Of a stretch of 56,742 nt of DNA, positions 8,698 to 16,380 are shown in pieces. The notes below the pieces were generated by a model. The model saw nothing but the letters and a program-made list of their open reading frames with translations. It searched no databases and was not told the DNA's origin. Origin of the DNA: an uncultured Clostridia bacterium (GTDB lineage Bacteria > Bacillota > Clostridia > Christensenellales > CAG-138); NCBI GenBank assembly GCA_934633695.1, contig CAKTYT010000011.1:1-56742 (forward strand), read 5' to 3'. Both the position numbers and the translations under genes were made by a program. The first letter of the stretch is position 1. Every line of letters starts with the position of its first letter.

Positions 8698-9822
8698 TCA
8701 GTTTTCCTTCTTTTTGCCGAGGACAACTGCACCACCGACTATTGCTGCGATGCCGAGAACTGCAAAGCTGACCATGCCGGTTTCGGGAACGGGAGAAGGA
8801 TCAACAGGCTCTGCGGTGGGTTCGGCAGTGGGCTCAACGGGTTCCTCAGTGGGCTCTACAACGGGTTCACCATCGAGGGTTGCAGTCACTTCAAAGCCAT
8901 AATGCTCATCTTCATTGAAGAAGTTTACATCGGCAATGCTGCCCTGGCAGTAGCAAACGTTAAACAGCTCCTTATACTCATCAAAAATGGAGGAAAGGGT
9001 TGCGAAAAGCTCGCTGTTTTTGTCAATCGGTTCGCCGTCATCATCAAATTCTTCGTCAACGGGAACAAATCCATCGATCGAATGATCACCTGCGATAAGG
9101 CGATAGTAGTGACCGTTAAGACCTGCAAACATATTGCATACGCCGCCTTCAACGTTGCGATACTCAACCGAACGCTTCTGAACGAGGGTGAAATCGGAAC
9201 GGTGTGCATTGTAATAGCCTTCGGGACTCTTTTCAACGGTAACAACAGAGTTGCCGATGAGGTACTGGGCGGGGAAACGATACTGACCGATTGTGATGGC
9301 TGCATTGCAGTTGATTGTCTCATCGGTTACTGTACCGCGAAGAACAATGATGGGATTGCTGTTAAGCTCTGCCATGACCGTGCAAACATCTCCACTGACA
9401 GTGATATTGGAATATTCACCGAAGATGGGCATGCACCAGCCGTCTTCATAGTTGCAGTCGAGCTTTGTGGGGCAGCCCTGAGCTTCAACGAGTTCAATAT
9501 CTGTCATACCGGTGAAGCTGACGATGTACTCGATGCTTGCAAGGAGCCTTGCATCGTAATCCTCAACCGTTTCGGGGATAGTGTAAGTGAGGGTGACAGT
9601 TGCCTTTTCGCCGACAACGGGAGCCGTGGAGGCAGGAACCCATACGTTATAGGGAACCTCATACTCGTCGTACTGAACTTCGGGTTCATTGTTGACGAGA
9701 GTGAAAGTCGTGTTGAAGATGGGGGCTTCTTCTTCGTCTGCCATGGCAGGAACAACGACTGCAAGCATCATAACAACGGTCATGACGATTGCGAGAATTG
9801 TTTTGATTGAATTCTTTTTCAT
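8698..9822 (-). CDS. Secreted cell-surface protein with sortase-like VPETG tail
   Basis: 374 residues. Residues 1-28 are a signal peptide ending at AMA. An unrecognised, acidic, cysteine-containing ectodomain follows. A Pro/Glu/Thr linker (PTEEPVEPTAEP) leads to VPETG, a hydrophobic segment and a KKKEN positive tail. This order is the cell-wall sorting signal layout, although the motif has V instead of the usual L. The six or so cysteines (GCPTKLDC, CNYEDGWC, CYC) could form disulfides, which fits the redox genes next door. Ribosome site AAGGAG precedes the ATG. No sortase is in the window. The function is unknown; it is a likely surface or adhesion protein. Confidence 0.8.
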   Translation of the reverse strand: MKKNSIKTILAIVMTVVMMLAVVVPAMADEEEAPIFNTTFTLVNNEPEVQYDEYEVPYNVWVPASTAPVVGEKATVTLTYTIPETVEDYDARLLASIEYIVSFTGMTDIELVEAQGCPTKLDCNYEDGWCMPIFGEYSNITVSGDVCTVMAELNSNPIIVLRGTVTDETINCNAAITIGQYRFPAQYLIGNSVVTVEKSPEGYYNAHRSDFTLVQKRSVEYRNVEGGVCNMFAGLNGHYYRLIAGDHSIDGFVPVDEEFDDDGEPIDKNSELFATLSSIFDEYKELFNVCYCQGSIADVNFFNEDEHYGFEVTATLDGEPVVEPTEEPVEPTAEPTAEPVDPSPVPETGMVSFAVLGIAAIVGGAVVLGKKKEN

Positions 9823-9914
9823 AGTTTTTTCTCCTTATTTTTTATGTTGAGCAGACAAACGGGGGTTTATCCGCAGTCAACCATATTAAACATTTTCCGG
9901 CATTATCAAGCTTT

Positions 9915-10931
9915 TTATTTGGCTTCTGCTGTTTTTTCGGTCTTCACCTTGCCAAAGCCTGCACAAATTGCACTTCTCGGACATGCAGCCTTGCAATCGC
10001 CGCACCTTATGCACTCAGGACTGTTAGGTGTTTTGTGAGGCTCGATACCCATGCGGCACGCACCTGTGCAAACACCGCAGTGGTTGCACTTTGACTCGTC
10101 AATGCTGTATCTGTACAGAGAAATCCTGTTGAACAGTGAATAGATCGCACCGAGGGGGCAGACATATTTACAGAACGGACGGTAAATCATTATCGAAAGG
10201 ATAATTGTTGCTGCAAGGATGCTGAGCTTAAGCCATGTTACACTGCCCGCTTCAGCCCACGAGGTTATGCCTGTGCCCGTACCCGCTGCAACATTGCCGA
10301 AGAGACTGCCTACCGTCATAAGGGGCAGACCTCCGAGCAGCATGCCGGAGGGGCAGATGTACTTGCAGAAGAAGGGATCCGGAGCATATAACAGCGGAAG
10401 GATAATAACAAACACGACGAGGAAGACGTATTTTAAATATCTAAGCTGTTTATCACCCTTAAAAGTGCGGATCTTGAGCTTCTTGGGAAGGGGAATTTTG
10501 TGAAGCAAATCCTGGATCCAGCCAAACGGACAGAGGAATCCGCAGATCAGCCTCCCTACGAGAGCCCCGAGAAGCATGATAAATCCGATCACATAGAAAG
10601 AGAAATAGTAGAGCGGTTTCTGAACCACAAAACCATTCTCGTCCTTCCAAATACTCGAAATGTCCCCCTGGTTGAACACCGCCTGGAGTGAACCGATGGG
10701 ACATGCACCGAGTGCACCCGGGCAGGAATAGCAGTTCATTCCGGGAACGCAAATCTGCTTAAGCGGACCGGTATAAATCGTTCCCTTGATAAAGCCAATG
10801 ACAAAGCTGTTTGTCAGCAAACTGAATAAGGTTTGGATCGTAAGCCTTTTACGCTCCTGACCCTTTCGAATCTGCATTCTTGTTTTCTTGTGTTTGCTGT
10901 TGGCGTTGCTGATCGATGATGAAACTTCCAT
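9915..10931 (-). CDS. Membrane polyferredoxin (NapH/YccM-like 4Fe-4S protein)
   Basis: 338 residues with about four to five membrane helices. An N-terminal CVPGMNCYSCPGALGACP stretch and a CGFLCPFGW loop are typical of the NapH/CcoG-like 4Fe-4S membrane family. A paired FCKYICPSG / FCKYVCPLGA motif follows. Two classical CX2CX2CX3C clusters lie near the C-terminus (CNHCGVCTGACRMG and CIRCGDCKAACP). It probably moves electrons across or along the membrane. It is the last gene of a transcript after the TlpA lipoprotein and the 59-residue CXXC protein, with a 19-base gap. The electron partner is inferred from the neighbours, not shown. Confidence 0.88.
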   Translation of the reverse strand: MEVSSSISNANSKHKKTRMQIRKGQERKRLTIQTLFSLLTNSFVIGFIKGTIYTGPLKQICVPGMNCYSCPGALGACPIGSLQAVFNQGDISSIWKDENGFVVQKPLYYFSFYVIGFIMLLGALVGRLICGFLCPFGWIQDLLHKIPLPKKLKIRTFKGDKQLRYLKYVFLVVFVIILPLLYAPDPFFCKYICPSGMLLGGLPLMTVGSLFGNVAAGTGTGITSWAEAGSVTWLKLSILAATIILSIMIYRPFCKYVCPLGAIYSLFNRISLYRYSIDESKCNHCGVCTGACRMGIEPHKTPNSPECIRCGDCKAACPRSAICAGFGKVKTEKTAEAK

Positions 10932-10950
10932 GACGAACCTGCCTTTCGCC

Positions 10951-11130
10951 TCAACCTATGCCGACGCATTCGCGGCAGAGGTTGATTGCTTTATTAAACA
11001 CCGCTTCAATTTCCTTGTCGTAAATGCCGTAAACAATGAAGCATGCAGCGACAACGGCAAGTCCGATCGGGAGAATGTAGCGGAGCTTTCCGTCAAGAAC
11101 GGAAACTGCGTTTGAGGATTTATTTTTCAT
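10951..11130 (-). CDS. CD1871A-type small CXXC membrane protein
   Basis: 59 residues. ATG at 11130 follows GGAGG at 6-base spacing; the TGA stop is at 10953-10951. The protein has a basic N-terminus, one membrane helix (about residues 18-36, LPIGLAVVAACFIVYG), then a short tail with CREC. This matches the small CXXC family named after C. difficile CD1871A, which is found beside TlpA and polyferredoxin genes. It may relay electrons between the polyferredoxin and the extracellular thioredoxin, which is inference. It sits 15 bases after the TlpA stop and 19 before the polyferredoxin ATG, so the three are one operon. Confidence 0.85.
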   Translation of the reverse strand: MKNKSSNAVSVLDGKLRYILPIGLAVVAACFIVYGIYDKEIEAVFNKAINLCRECVGIG

Positions 11131-11145
11131 GCTGACCTCCGTTTA

Positions 11146-11967
11146 TCAAAGCATCCCATCGACAAGCTTGCACCATGCGTCATAGGAATTCGAGGTGGTA
11201 ACAACTTTCTTGATGTTGCCGTTCTTGTCGATGAAATAAGTTGTGGGATATGCACCTGCGGGGAAAGCCGCTTTCATGGATGCATTGTATCTAAGTACGG
11301 GAAGGGTGAAGCCTATTCCGTTGATAATTCCGAGTGCAGTCTGAATTGCACCTGAAATCTCGGAGTCTCCGAGAACGGTGACAACCTGCAGTCCCTTTGA
11401 AGCATAGTTTGAGGCAAGCGTCTGAATGTGCGGGAGTTCCTGTATACAGGGACCGCATGTCGTTGACCAGACGTTGACCATGGTCAGCTTTGCCTTGCCG
11501 AACATGCTGTTGTCATAAGTTGCACCGCCGTTTATTGACTTCGTACTGAACGGTGGGATATCCGATGTAGGAGCCTGAGTGGGCTTTTCGGTGGGTTTGG
11601 GTGTGGGTGTGGGTTTTTCGGTAGGTTTCGCCGTCGGCTTTTCGGTGGGCTTTTCCGTCGGCTTCTCAGTCGGTTTTGCTGAACCTGCGGGGGTATTATC
11701 AGGTTCATCGGTGACTGCGGGCTCGTCCGTGACTGTCGGATCGTCCGTATCCGTAGGATCATCTGTGACTGTCGGATCATCCGTATCCGTGGGGACATCG
11801 CTTACAGCGGGTTCATCCGTTGCTGCCGGTTCATCTGTGACCTGCGGAACGGGAGTATACGGGTTGCTTGCCAGTCTCCATGGATGACATCCTGTGGTCA
11901 GCGTTGCCAGAACCAGCAGGGCACTGATAAAAATACTGAATATTTTTCTATTTCCTGAATTCTGCAT
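11146..11967 (-). CDS. TlpA-family thioredoxin-like lipoprotein with long PT linker
   Basis: 273 residues. Signal peptide with lipobox LTTGC (lipidated Cys27). Residues ~40-135 are a low-complexity linker: TDDPTVTDEP-type repeats, then PTEKPTEKP repeats. The C-terminal domain has the thioredoxin motif WSTTCGPC (Cys171, Cys174) and the cis-proline strand AYPTTYFID. It is expected to be anchored outside the membrane and held at a distance by the linker, reducing disulfides of exported proteins. It is the first gene of the TlpA-CXXC-polyferredoxin operon, with an AAAGGAA ribosome site. The substrate is unknown. Confidence 0.9.
   Translation of the reverse strand: MQNSGNRKIFSIFISALLVLATLTTGCHPWRLASNPYTPVPQVTDEPAATDEPAVSDVPTDTDDPTVTDDPTDTDDPTVTDEPAVTDEPDNTPAGSAKPTEKPTEKPTEKPTAKPTEKPTPTPKPTEKPTQAPTSDIPPFSTKSINGGATYDNSMFGKAKLTMVNVWSTTCGPCIQELPHIQTLASNYASKGLQVVTVLGDSEISGAIQTALGIINGIGFTLPVLRYNASMKAAFPAGAYPTTYFIDKNGNIKKVVTTSNSYDAWCKLVDGML
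11572..11830. repeat. Low-complexity tandem repeats coding the PT/TD linker
   Basis: Two kinds of imperfect repeats occur in tandem: 9-12-base units coding PTEKP (11580-11680) and 18-36-base units coding TDDPTVTDEP (11700-11830). Such DNA is prone to length change by slippage; all units are multiples of three, so changes would stay in frame. Confidence 0.8.
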
Positions 11968-12039
11968 AACGTTCCTTTCCTTTCAAATGCGTTAAAATCG
12001 GCATAAACGCAATATTTGTTAAGCAGCTTTTTCACTCAA

Positions 12040-12072
12040 CTTGCCCTCCACGATTCATACGTGCAGGGCAAG
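12040..12072 (-). terminator. Hairpin between the dockerin-thioredoxin gene and the TlpA operon
   Basis: 13-base stem (CTTGCCCTGCACG on the minus strand, one mismatch) with a 7-base loop. No proper T-run follows, so it is a weak terminator, an RNA processing site, or a stabiliser of the TlpA mRNA 5' end. Confidence 0.5.
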
Positions 12073-12102
12073 CTGAATATTGTTAATGTGCTTTTTTAAT
12101 AA

Positions 12103-13239
12103 TTAAAGACCAAGAGCTGCACGCATAACGAGGGTTGCATCAGCAACGCTGATGTTGCCGTCGCCGTTAAAGTCAGCTTCGGGAACAGACTCCATAAGAC
12201 CGAGAGCCATTCTCATGATGAGGGTTGCATCTGCAACGGTAAGAGCACCGTCGCCATTGACATCGCCGGGGATGTTCTGCTGATCGGGAACGCAGATACC
12301 ATGAATCAGAAGAGCCTCGGTAACGCAGCTGAAGTCAGTGTCCCAACCGGTGAAGGTGTAGCCTTCATGCTCGGGGTGGTTGGGCTCTACTGCTGCATCG
12401 CCGTAATAAACCTGCTGAACATTGATGAGGTTGCCGGTAACGCCGTCATAGAACTTAACTTTAAACTTCTGCCTGTCGAAGTTTGCGGTGAAGGTAACAT
12501 CGCCAACTGCAATGTAAGCAATACCGCAATCGTCATAACCGCCGGTCATATAATCACCGCTGAGAGTCCACTCTTTGAAAGTATAGCCTTCAACCGCAGG
12601 TACTTCGGGGAACTGGGGTTCAAAGCTGTAGCCGTAAGCAACTTCCTGAGTAGAAATGGTTTCGCCGGTGATGCTGTTTACGTAGGAAACAGTGCAGGTT
12701 TCACCCTCGTGATTCCTGATGACATCAAGCCATCCCTCAATGTACTGGATGAGCTGGTTGTATCCGGAGAATGCACCGATGATATGGTCACGGACAACGC
12801 CGTTCCTGTCAACGATAATCGTCTGAGGAATGTATCCGCTGTCAAGGGCACTGCCGAGAACGGAGTCTTCGCGGAGATTGAGCCAGGTGTAGCCGTTCTG
12901 TTCAAGGAAAGCACGTGCACTTTCAACTGTGCAGCCGCCGCCTTCGCTTACAACGCCGATCATCTGGACGTCGTTTTCGGGAGTTGCCTGATAGTGCTCA
13001 TGAAGCTCCTGGAAATGGGGCATTTCACTTACGCAGGGTCCGCACCAGGTTGCCCAAAGGTTGATGATGGTCAACTCGCACTCGGAGATGATGTCGCCGG
13101 TGACTGTGTTGCCGTTCAAGTCGGTTGTGTTGAACCCAAGCAGGTTCTTACCGACGCCGTGCCTGGTAGGTTCAGCAGTTACGCCGAAGCAGCCTACCAT
13201 AATGGCAAGGACAAGAATGATTGATAGCAGCTTTTTCAT
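12103..13239 (-). CDS. Secreted thioredoxin - InlB-repeat - dockerin fusion
   Basis: 378 residues in three parts. After a signal peptide (residues 1-~22), a TlpA-like domain carries LWATWCGPC (Cys66, Cys69) and ends near residue 190 with GYIPQTIIVDRNG. Then come one full and one partial InlB/Listeria-Bacteroides repeat (CTVSYVNSITGET...GYTFKEWTL...FTANF; then a second ending GYTFTGWDTD). Residues ~325-378 are a type I dockerin with two calcium loops (DVNGDGALTVADATLIMRMA and DFNGDGNISVADA). The protein should be an exported disulfide enzyme docked through a cohesin. MVGC at 14-17 is a weak lipobox, so lipidation cannot be excluded. It lies just upstream of the TlpA operon on the same strand. 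Confidence 0.9.
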   Translation of the reverse strand: MKKLLSIILVLAIMVGCFGVTAEPTRHGVGKNLLGFNTTDLNGNTVTGDIISECELTIINLWATWCGPCVSEMPHFQELHEHYQATPENDVQMIGVVSEGGGCTVESARAFLEQNGYTWLNLREDSVLGSALDSGYIPQTIIVDRNGVVRDHIIGAFSGYNQLIQYIEGWLDVIRNHEGETCTVSYVNSITGETISTQEVAYGYSFEPQFPEVPAVEGYTFKEWTLSGDYMTGGYDDCGIAYIAVGDVTFTANFDRQKFKVKFYDGVTGNLINVQQVYYGDAAVEPNHPEHEGYTFTGWDTDFSCVTEALLIHGICVPDQQNIPGDVNGDGALTVADATLIMRMALGLMESVPEADFNGDGNISVADATLVMRAALGL

Positions 13240-13307
13240 TTTTTATACCTTCACTTTCTTAATAATCACATCGAGAAAAAGCACGAACTCAATGTGTACC
13301 TGGCTCA

Positions 13308-13335
13308 ATTATATCAGATTGGAGCAATTTTTCAA
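13308..13335 (-). promoter_or_regulatory. Sigma-A promoter of the thioredoxin-dockerin gene
   Basis: Minus strand: TTGAAA (13335-13330), 16-base spacer, TATAAT (13313-13308). It could also read through the weak hairpin at 12040 into the TlpA operon. The rest of the gap up to 13522 shows nothing I recognise. Confidence 0.8.
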
Positions 13336-13522
13336 GCCCTTTTTCTGCAAAACTTTGTCTCATCATTTGTAGCATGTACGTTGTTGTGTTACAAATAAGC
13401 AGTTTTGTTTCTGCTTTATTGCTTGAATCTTGCTCTAAAATAGGTCGTACTTTTTCGTTAGTTCTTTCCAGTGTGGATATTATATTATTTTCGCGGTATT
13501 ACCTGCGGTATCTTGCTTGACC

Positions 13523-13900
13523 TCAGTCACCTTTCAAAGCTTTAAAAGCCCTGAATGCATCAAGAACTTCTCTGCTCTCGCATCCGCATGGAAACCTGAG
13601 CTCGATATCCCGACATGGGTAGGACTTGCAGTCTCCGCAGCATTCAATTTTCTTTTCGGAGGCACACTTTCTGAACGAACAAGTTGAGCAAAATGCATGT
13701 CCGCTCGGAATATCACTTTTGCAACCCATGCAAAAGATACTTTCAGGGTCGATTGTACGCTCCTTTGTGGAAAACTTTTCTGCAAGCTCCCTTTTCTTTT
13801 CAGTATCACCTGCCGCCGTAGCTTTATAAACGGGACATTCTCCGCAGTCAAATCCGCAGTAAGCGGGGTGAAGCATATTTTCAAGCGGATTTTGCATCAT
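13523..13900 (-). CDS. DUF3795 cysteine-rich protein
   Basis: 125 residues with twelve or more cysteines: CGFDCGECPVYKA near the N-terminus, CMGCKSD, CSTCSFRKC, then CCGDCKSYPC. This layout is typical of DUF3795, thought to bind zinc or an iron-sulfur cluster; no reaction is established. It is cytoplasmic, with no signal peptide. Its start ATGATG overlaps the stop of the M3 peptidase by 4 bases, so the two are translationally coupled. A role in the peptidase's work cannot be read from the sequence. Confidence 0.85.
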   Translation of the reverse strand: MMQNPLENMLHPAYCGFDCGECPVYKATAAGDTEKKRELAEKFSTKERTIDPESIFCMGCKSDIPSGHAFCSTCSFRKCASEKKIECCGDCKSYPCRDIELRFPCGCESREVLDAFRAFKALKGD

Positions 13901-15600
13901 TTGAGGCGTTCCTTATCGAAATTATCCAACCATGTGCTTGCGGCATCAGCAACTGCCTTAAGTGCAGTCTCCTCAAACGGAGAAGCCAGACCTGCTCCGG
14001 AAACAAGCTCGGTAAAGGTCTTCGTTCCGGCAGGGAGTACAAATTTCATGTAATCTTCCCATGCCTCATGCCTGTCCTTCTGCATCATTGCCCAATACTG
14101 CAGTGCAACGGACTGGGCGAAGCAGTAGTCAATATAATAAAACGGAACTTCATAAATGTGTGATTGACGCTGCCACGCCCTGCCCTCGGAATAGAACGGA
14201 ATTTTGCCGTCAAGTGCGACCCATGGCATGTACACGGCAGTAAGTTTTTTCCACTCGTCATGCCTCTGCTCCGGCGTAAGACCGGGATTTTCGTAAACAA
14301 TATGTTGAAAATGGTCTACCATCGTGCCATACGGAATGAACGTGATCGCACCCATGAGGTGAGAGTAGTAATACTTTTCGGTGTCTTTTCCAAAAAATCC
14401 CTCGATCCACGGCCATGCGAAAAATTCCATGCTCATTGAATGGACTTCACAGCTTTCCATTGTCGGACTCATGTTTTCAAGCGGATAGATATTCCTTGCC
14501 ATGTACCCTGCAAATGCATGACCTGCCTCGTGTGTCATTACCTCAACATCTCCGCTCGTGCCGTTAAAATTTGCATAGATAAAGTTCGCCTTGTAATCCG
14601 GCATGCTTGTGCAGAAGCCGCCGCCTGCCTTGCCCGTCCTGCTGAGAACATCCATCAGCTCACAGTCGAACATTTCGTCGATGAACTCGTGAGTCTCCGG
14701 TGAAAGCTCGTGATAGAATTTCTTTGCCTGGGCAAGTATGTCATCCGACGTGCCGCAGGGAGTTGGATTGCCGCTTCTGAATTTAAGCGGGACATCGGCA
14801 TAGCTGAGGGGATAGCTGCACCCCGTTCGCTCGGCCTGTTCATGATAGAGCCTGTCAGCAATAGGTACAATGTATTTTACAACTGAATTTCTGAATTTTG
14901 CAACGTCATCCGCATCATAGCAGTTGCGCTGCATACGATAATAACCGAGCTTGGTATAATTTTCATAGCCGAGCTTTTTAGCCATGGATGTACGCAGCTT
15001 CACCATCTCATCATATATTGAATCGAGTTTCTCGGCGTTTTCAACATAAAAGCCTGCATCGGCTTTCCACGCCTCGAGACGCTTTTCGTCATCCGGATCC
15101 TGCTTGAACGGAGCCATCTGAGAGAGTGTCCGCTTTTCGCCTTCGTACTCAATTTGGGCAGAGGCAAGCAAATTGCAGTATTCTGTAACGAGTTTGTTCT
15201 CCTGCTGCATTTCGGAAATAATTTCCGGAGAAAATGCCTTCATCGAAATCTCGATGTTTTTGAAGATCAGGCTGCCGTATTTTGATTCAAATTCACGGCG
15301 GAATTTAGAATTATACAGTGCTTTTGATACATTTAGGAGAATTTCGTTCATTTTGGGAGAAATCTCGTCAAAGAAATCTGCCTCCTGCTTATAAAACTCG
15401 TCTCTCGTATCAATGCAATGACGAATATAAGCGATCTGACTCTGGGTCATGAAGGTCGAAGACAACGCCTGGAGCTTTTTATAAATTCCGTCAGCCGTTT
15501 CAAAATCCTCCGCCGAATTAAACTGTTCTATCAGTGTGCGAGCTTCGCCCGAAAGCTTTGCTTCATCCGGTCTGACATATGGAAAATCCTTAAATTTCAT
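13897..15600 (-). CDS. M3-family oligoendopeptidase (PepF-like)
   Basis: 567 residues from the ATG at 15600, which has an AGAGGAAGAG ribosome site; the 16 codons upstream are unlikely to be used. The zinc motif is HEAGH (His357, Glu358, His361), with downstream MESCEVHSMSMEFFAWPW supplying the third ligand. There is no signal peptide, so it should act in the cytoplasm on imported or internal oligopeptides. The length and motif match the PepF/M3 group. It has its own promoter and is followed directly by DUF3795. Confidence 0.95.
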   Translation of the reverse strand: MKFKDFPYVRPDEAKLSGEARTLIEQFNSAEDFETADGIYKKLQALSSTFMTQSQIAYIRHCIDTRDEFYKQEADFFDEISPKMNEILLNVSKALYNSKFRREFESKYGSLIFKNIEISMKAFSPEIISEMQQENKLVTEYCNLLASAQIEYEGEKRTLSQMAPFKQDPDDEKRLEAWKADAGFYVENAEKLDSIYDEMVKLRTSMAKKLGYENYTKLGYYRMQRNCYDADDVAKFRNSVVKYIVPIADRLYHEQAERTGCSYPLSYADVPLKFRSGNPTPCGTSDDILAQAKKFYHELSPETHEFIDEMFDCELMDVLSRTGKAGGGFCTSMPDYKANFIYANFNGTSGDVEVMTHEAGHAFAGYMARNIYPLENMSPTMESCEVHSMSMEFFAWPWIEGFFGKDTEKYYYSHLMGAITFIPYGTMVDHFQHIVYENPGLTPEQRHDEWKKLTAVYMPWVALDGKIPFYSEGRAWQRQSHIYEVPFYYIDYCFAQSVALQYWAMMQKDRHEAWEDYMKFVLPAGTKTFTELVSGAGLASPFEETALKAVADAASTWLDNFDKERLK

Positions 15601-15654
15601 ATCACTCTTCCTCTCTTGATCTGTTTTTGTGCGGAAAGACCCGCACACAGGGCA

Positions 15655-15683
15655 ATTATATCATTTGAACATCGATTTTGCAA
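15655..15683 (-). promoter_or_regulatory. Sigma-A promoter of the M3 peptidase gene
   Basis: Minus strand: TTGCAA (15683-15678), 17-base spacer, TATAAT (15660-15655). It lies back to back with the promoter at 15687-15715, only 3 bases apart at the -35 boxes. Confidence 0.8.
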
Positions 15684-15686
15684 ACC

Positions 15687-15715
15687 TTGCAATTCTTTTT
15701 TCAATGTCGTATAAT
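15687..15715 (+). promoter_or_regulatory. Sigma-A promoter of the DUF805 gene
   Basis: TTGCAA (15687-15692), 17-base spacer, TATAAT (15710-15715). Both divergent -35 boxes read TTGCAA, so one regulator bound here could control both genes. Confidence 0.8.
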
Positions 15716-15755
15716 ATTCCCATTGATTTGAACAGCGAATATGGAGGTATTCAAA

Positions 15756-16325
15756 ATGCTTATTAAAAATTACAATCGTGTCTTCCTCTCACCGGATCAA
15801 TTGAGCTCATCGTCCTCAGACAAAGGTCCGGACAGTTCCACAGCTCGAACTGATTTCAGCCGTTCTTATGACTATGGCAGTGATTCGGAAAAGTCTCGTG
15901 ACGTCAGTTCGTTTGACAGTTCTCACTCCCCGCGTGAAGTTGCCGTAAGCATGACTTTTTTTGAAGCAATCGGGGCATTTTTCCGCAAATATGCAACGTT
16001 TACCGGGAGAGCAAGGCGAAAAGAATTTTGGTTCTCTCACCTGGCGATTTACATAGTGGAATGTATAATCGGTTCCCTCTACTTCATTGTTCAGTCTAAT
16101 GTTGTTGAATTCCTCATGTCGCTGTTGGGTGCAGTTTTGTTCATCCCCGTCATCGCTGTTTCATGGAGACGGCTTCACGACATTGGTTGGGCAGGCGGTT
16201 GGTGGTTCTTGAACTGTATACCAATCATCGGACAGATCATTCTGCTCATCTGCTACTGTACTGACAGTAAACCCGGTGAAAATAAATACGGCGAAAATCC
16301 CAAAGTCACCGTCATAAAAAACTAA
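15756..16325 (+). CDS. DUF805 membrane protein
   Basis: 189 residues from the ATG at 15756, preceded by GGAGG; the upstream ATG at 15741 overlaps that ribosome site. Residues 1-65 are a serine/aspartate-rich soluble segment. The DUF805 core follows: FTGRARRKEFWFSHL, several hydrophobic helices, WRRLHDIGWAGGWW, and a PGENKYG tail. It is an integral inner-membrane protein of unknown function. The long hydrophilic N-terminus is unlike short DUF805 proteins such as YhaH. Confidence 0.9.
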   Translation: MLIKNYNRVFLSPDQLSSSSSDKGPDSSTARTDFSRSYDYGSDSEKSRDVSSFDSSHSPREVAVSMTFFEAIGAFFRKYATFTGRARRKEFWFSHLAIYIVECIIGSLYFIVQSNVVEFLMSLLGAVLFIPVIAVSWRRLHDIGWAGGWWFLNCIPIIGQIILLICYCTDSKPGENKYGENPKVTVIKN

Positions 16326-16341
16326 AAAACATATAGTCAAA

Positions 16342-16371
16342 ATCCCCGCAGCGAATGACCGCTTCGGGGAT
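16342..16371. terminator. Bidirectional intrinsic terminator
   Basis: 12-base stem (ATCCCCGCAGCG with one mismatch) and 6-base loop, with T-runs on both sides. It serves the converging DUF805 and Nudix-AlkD genes. Confidence 0.85.
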
Positions 16372-16380
16372 CCTTTTCTT

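Noticed and set aside
8692..9810. A 372-codon plus-strand open frame opposite the VPETG protein
   Set aside because: It mirrors the minus gene almost base for base. The minus strand has the signal peptide, PT linker, sorting signal and ribosome site.
12301..13224. A 307-codon plus-strand frame opposite the thioredoxin-dockerin gene
   Set aside because: It is an antisense shadow produced by codon bias; the opposite strand shows clear thioredoxin and dockerin motifs.
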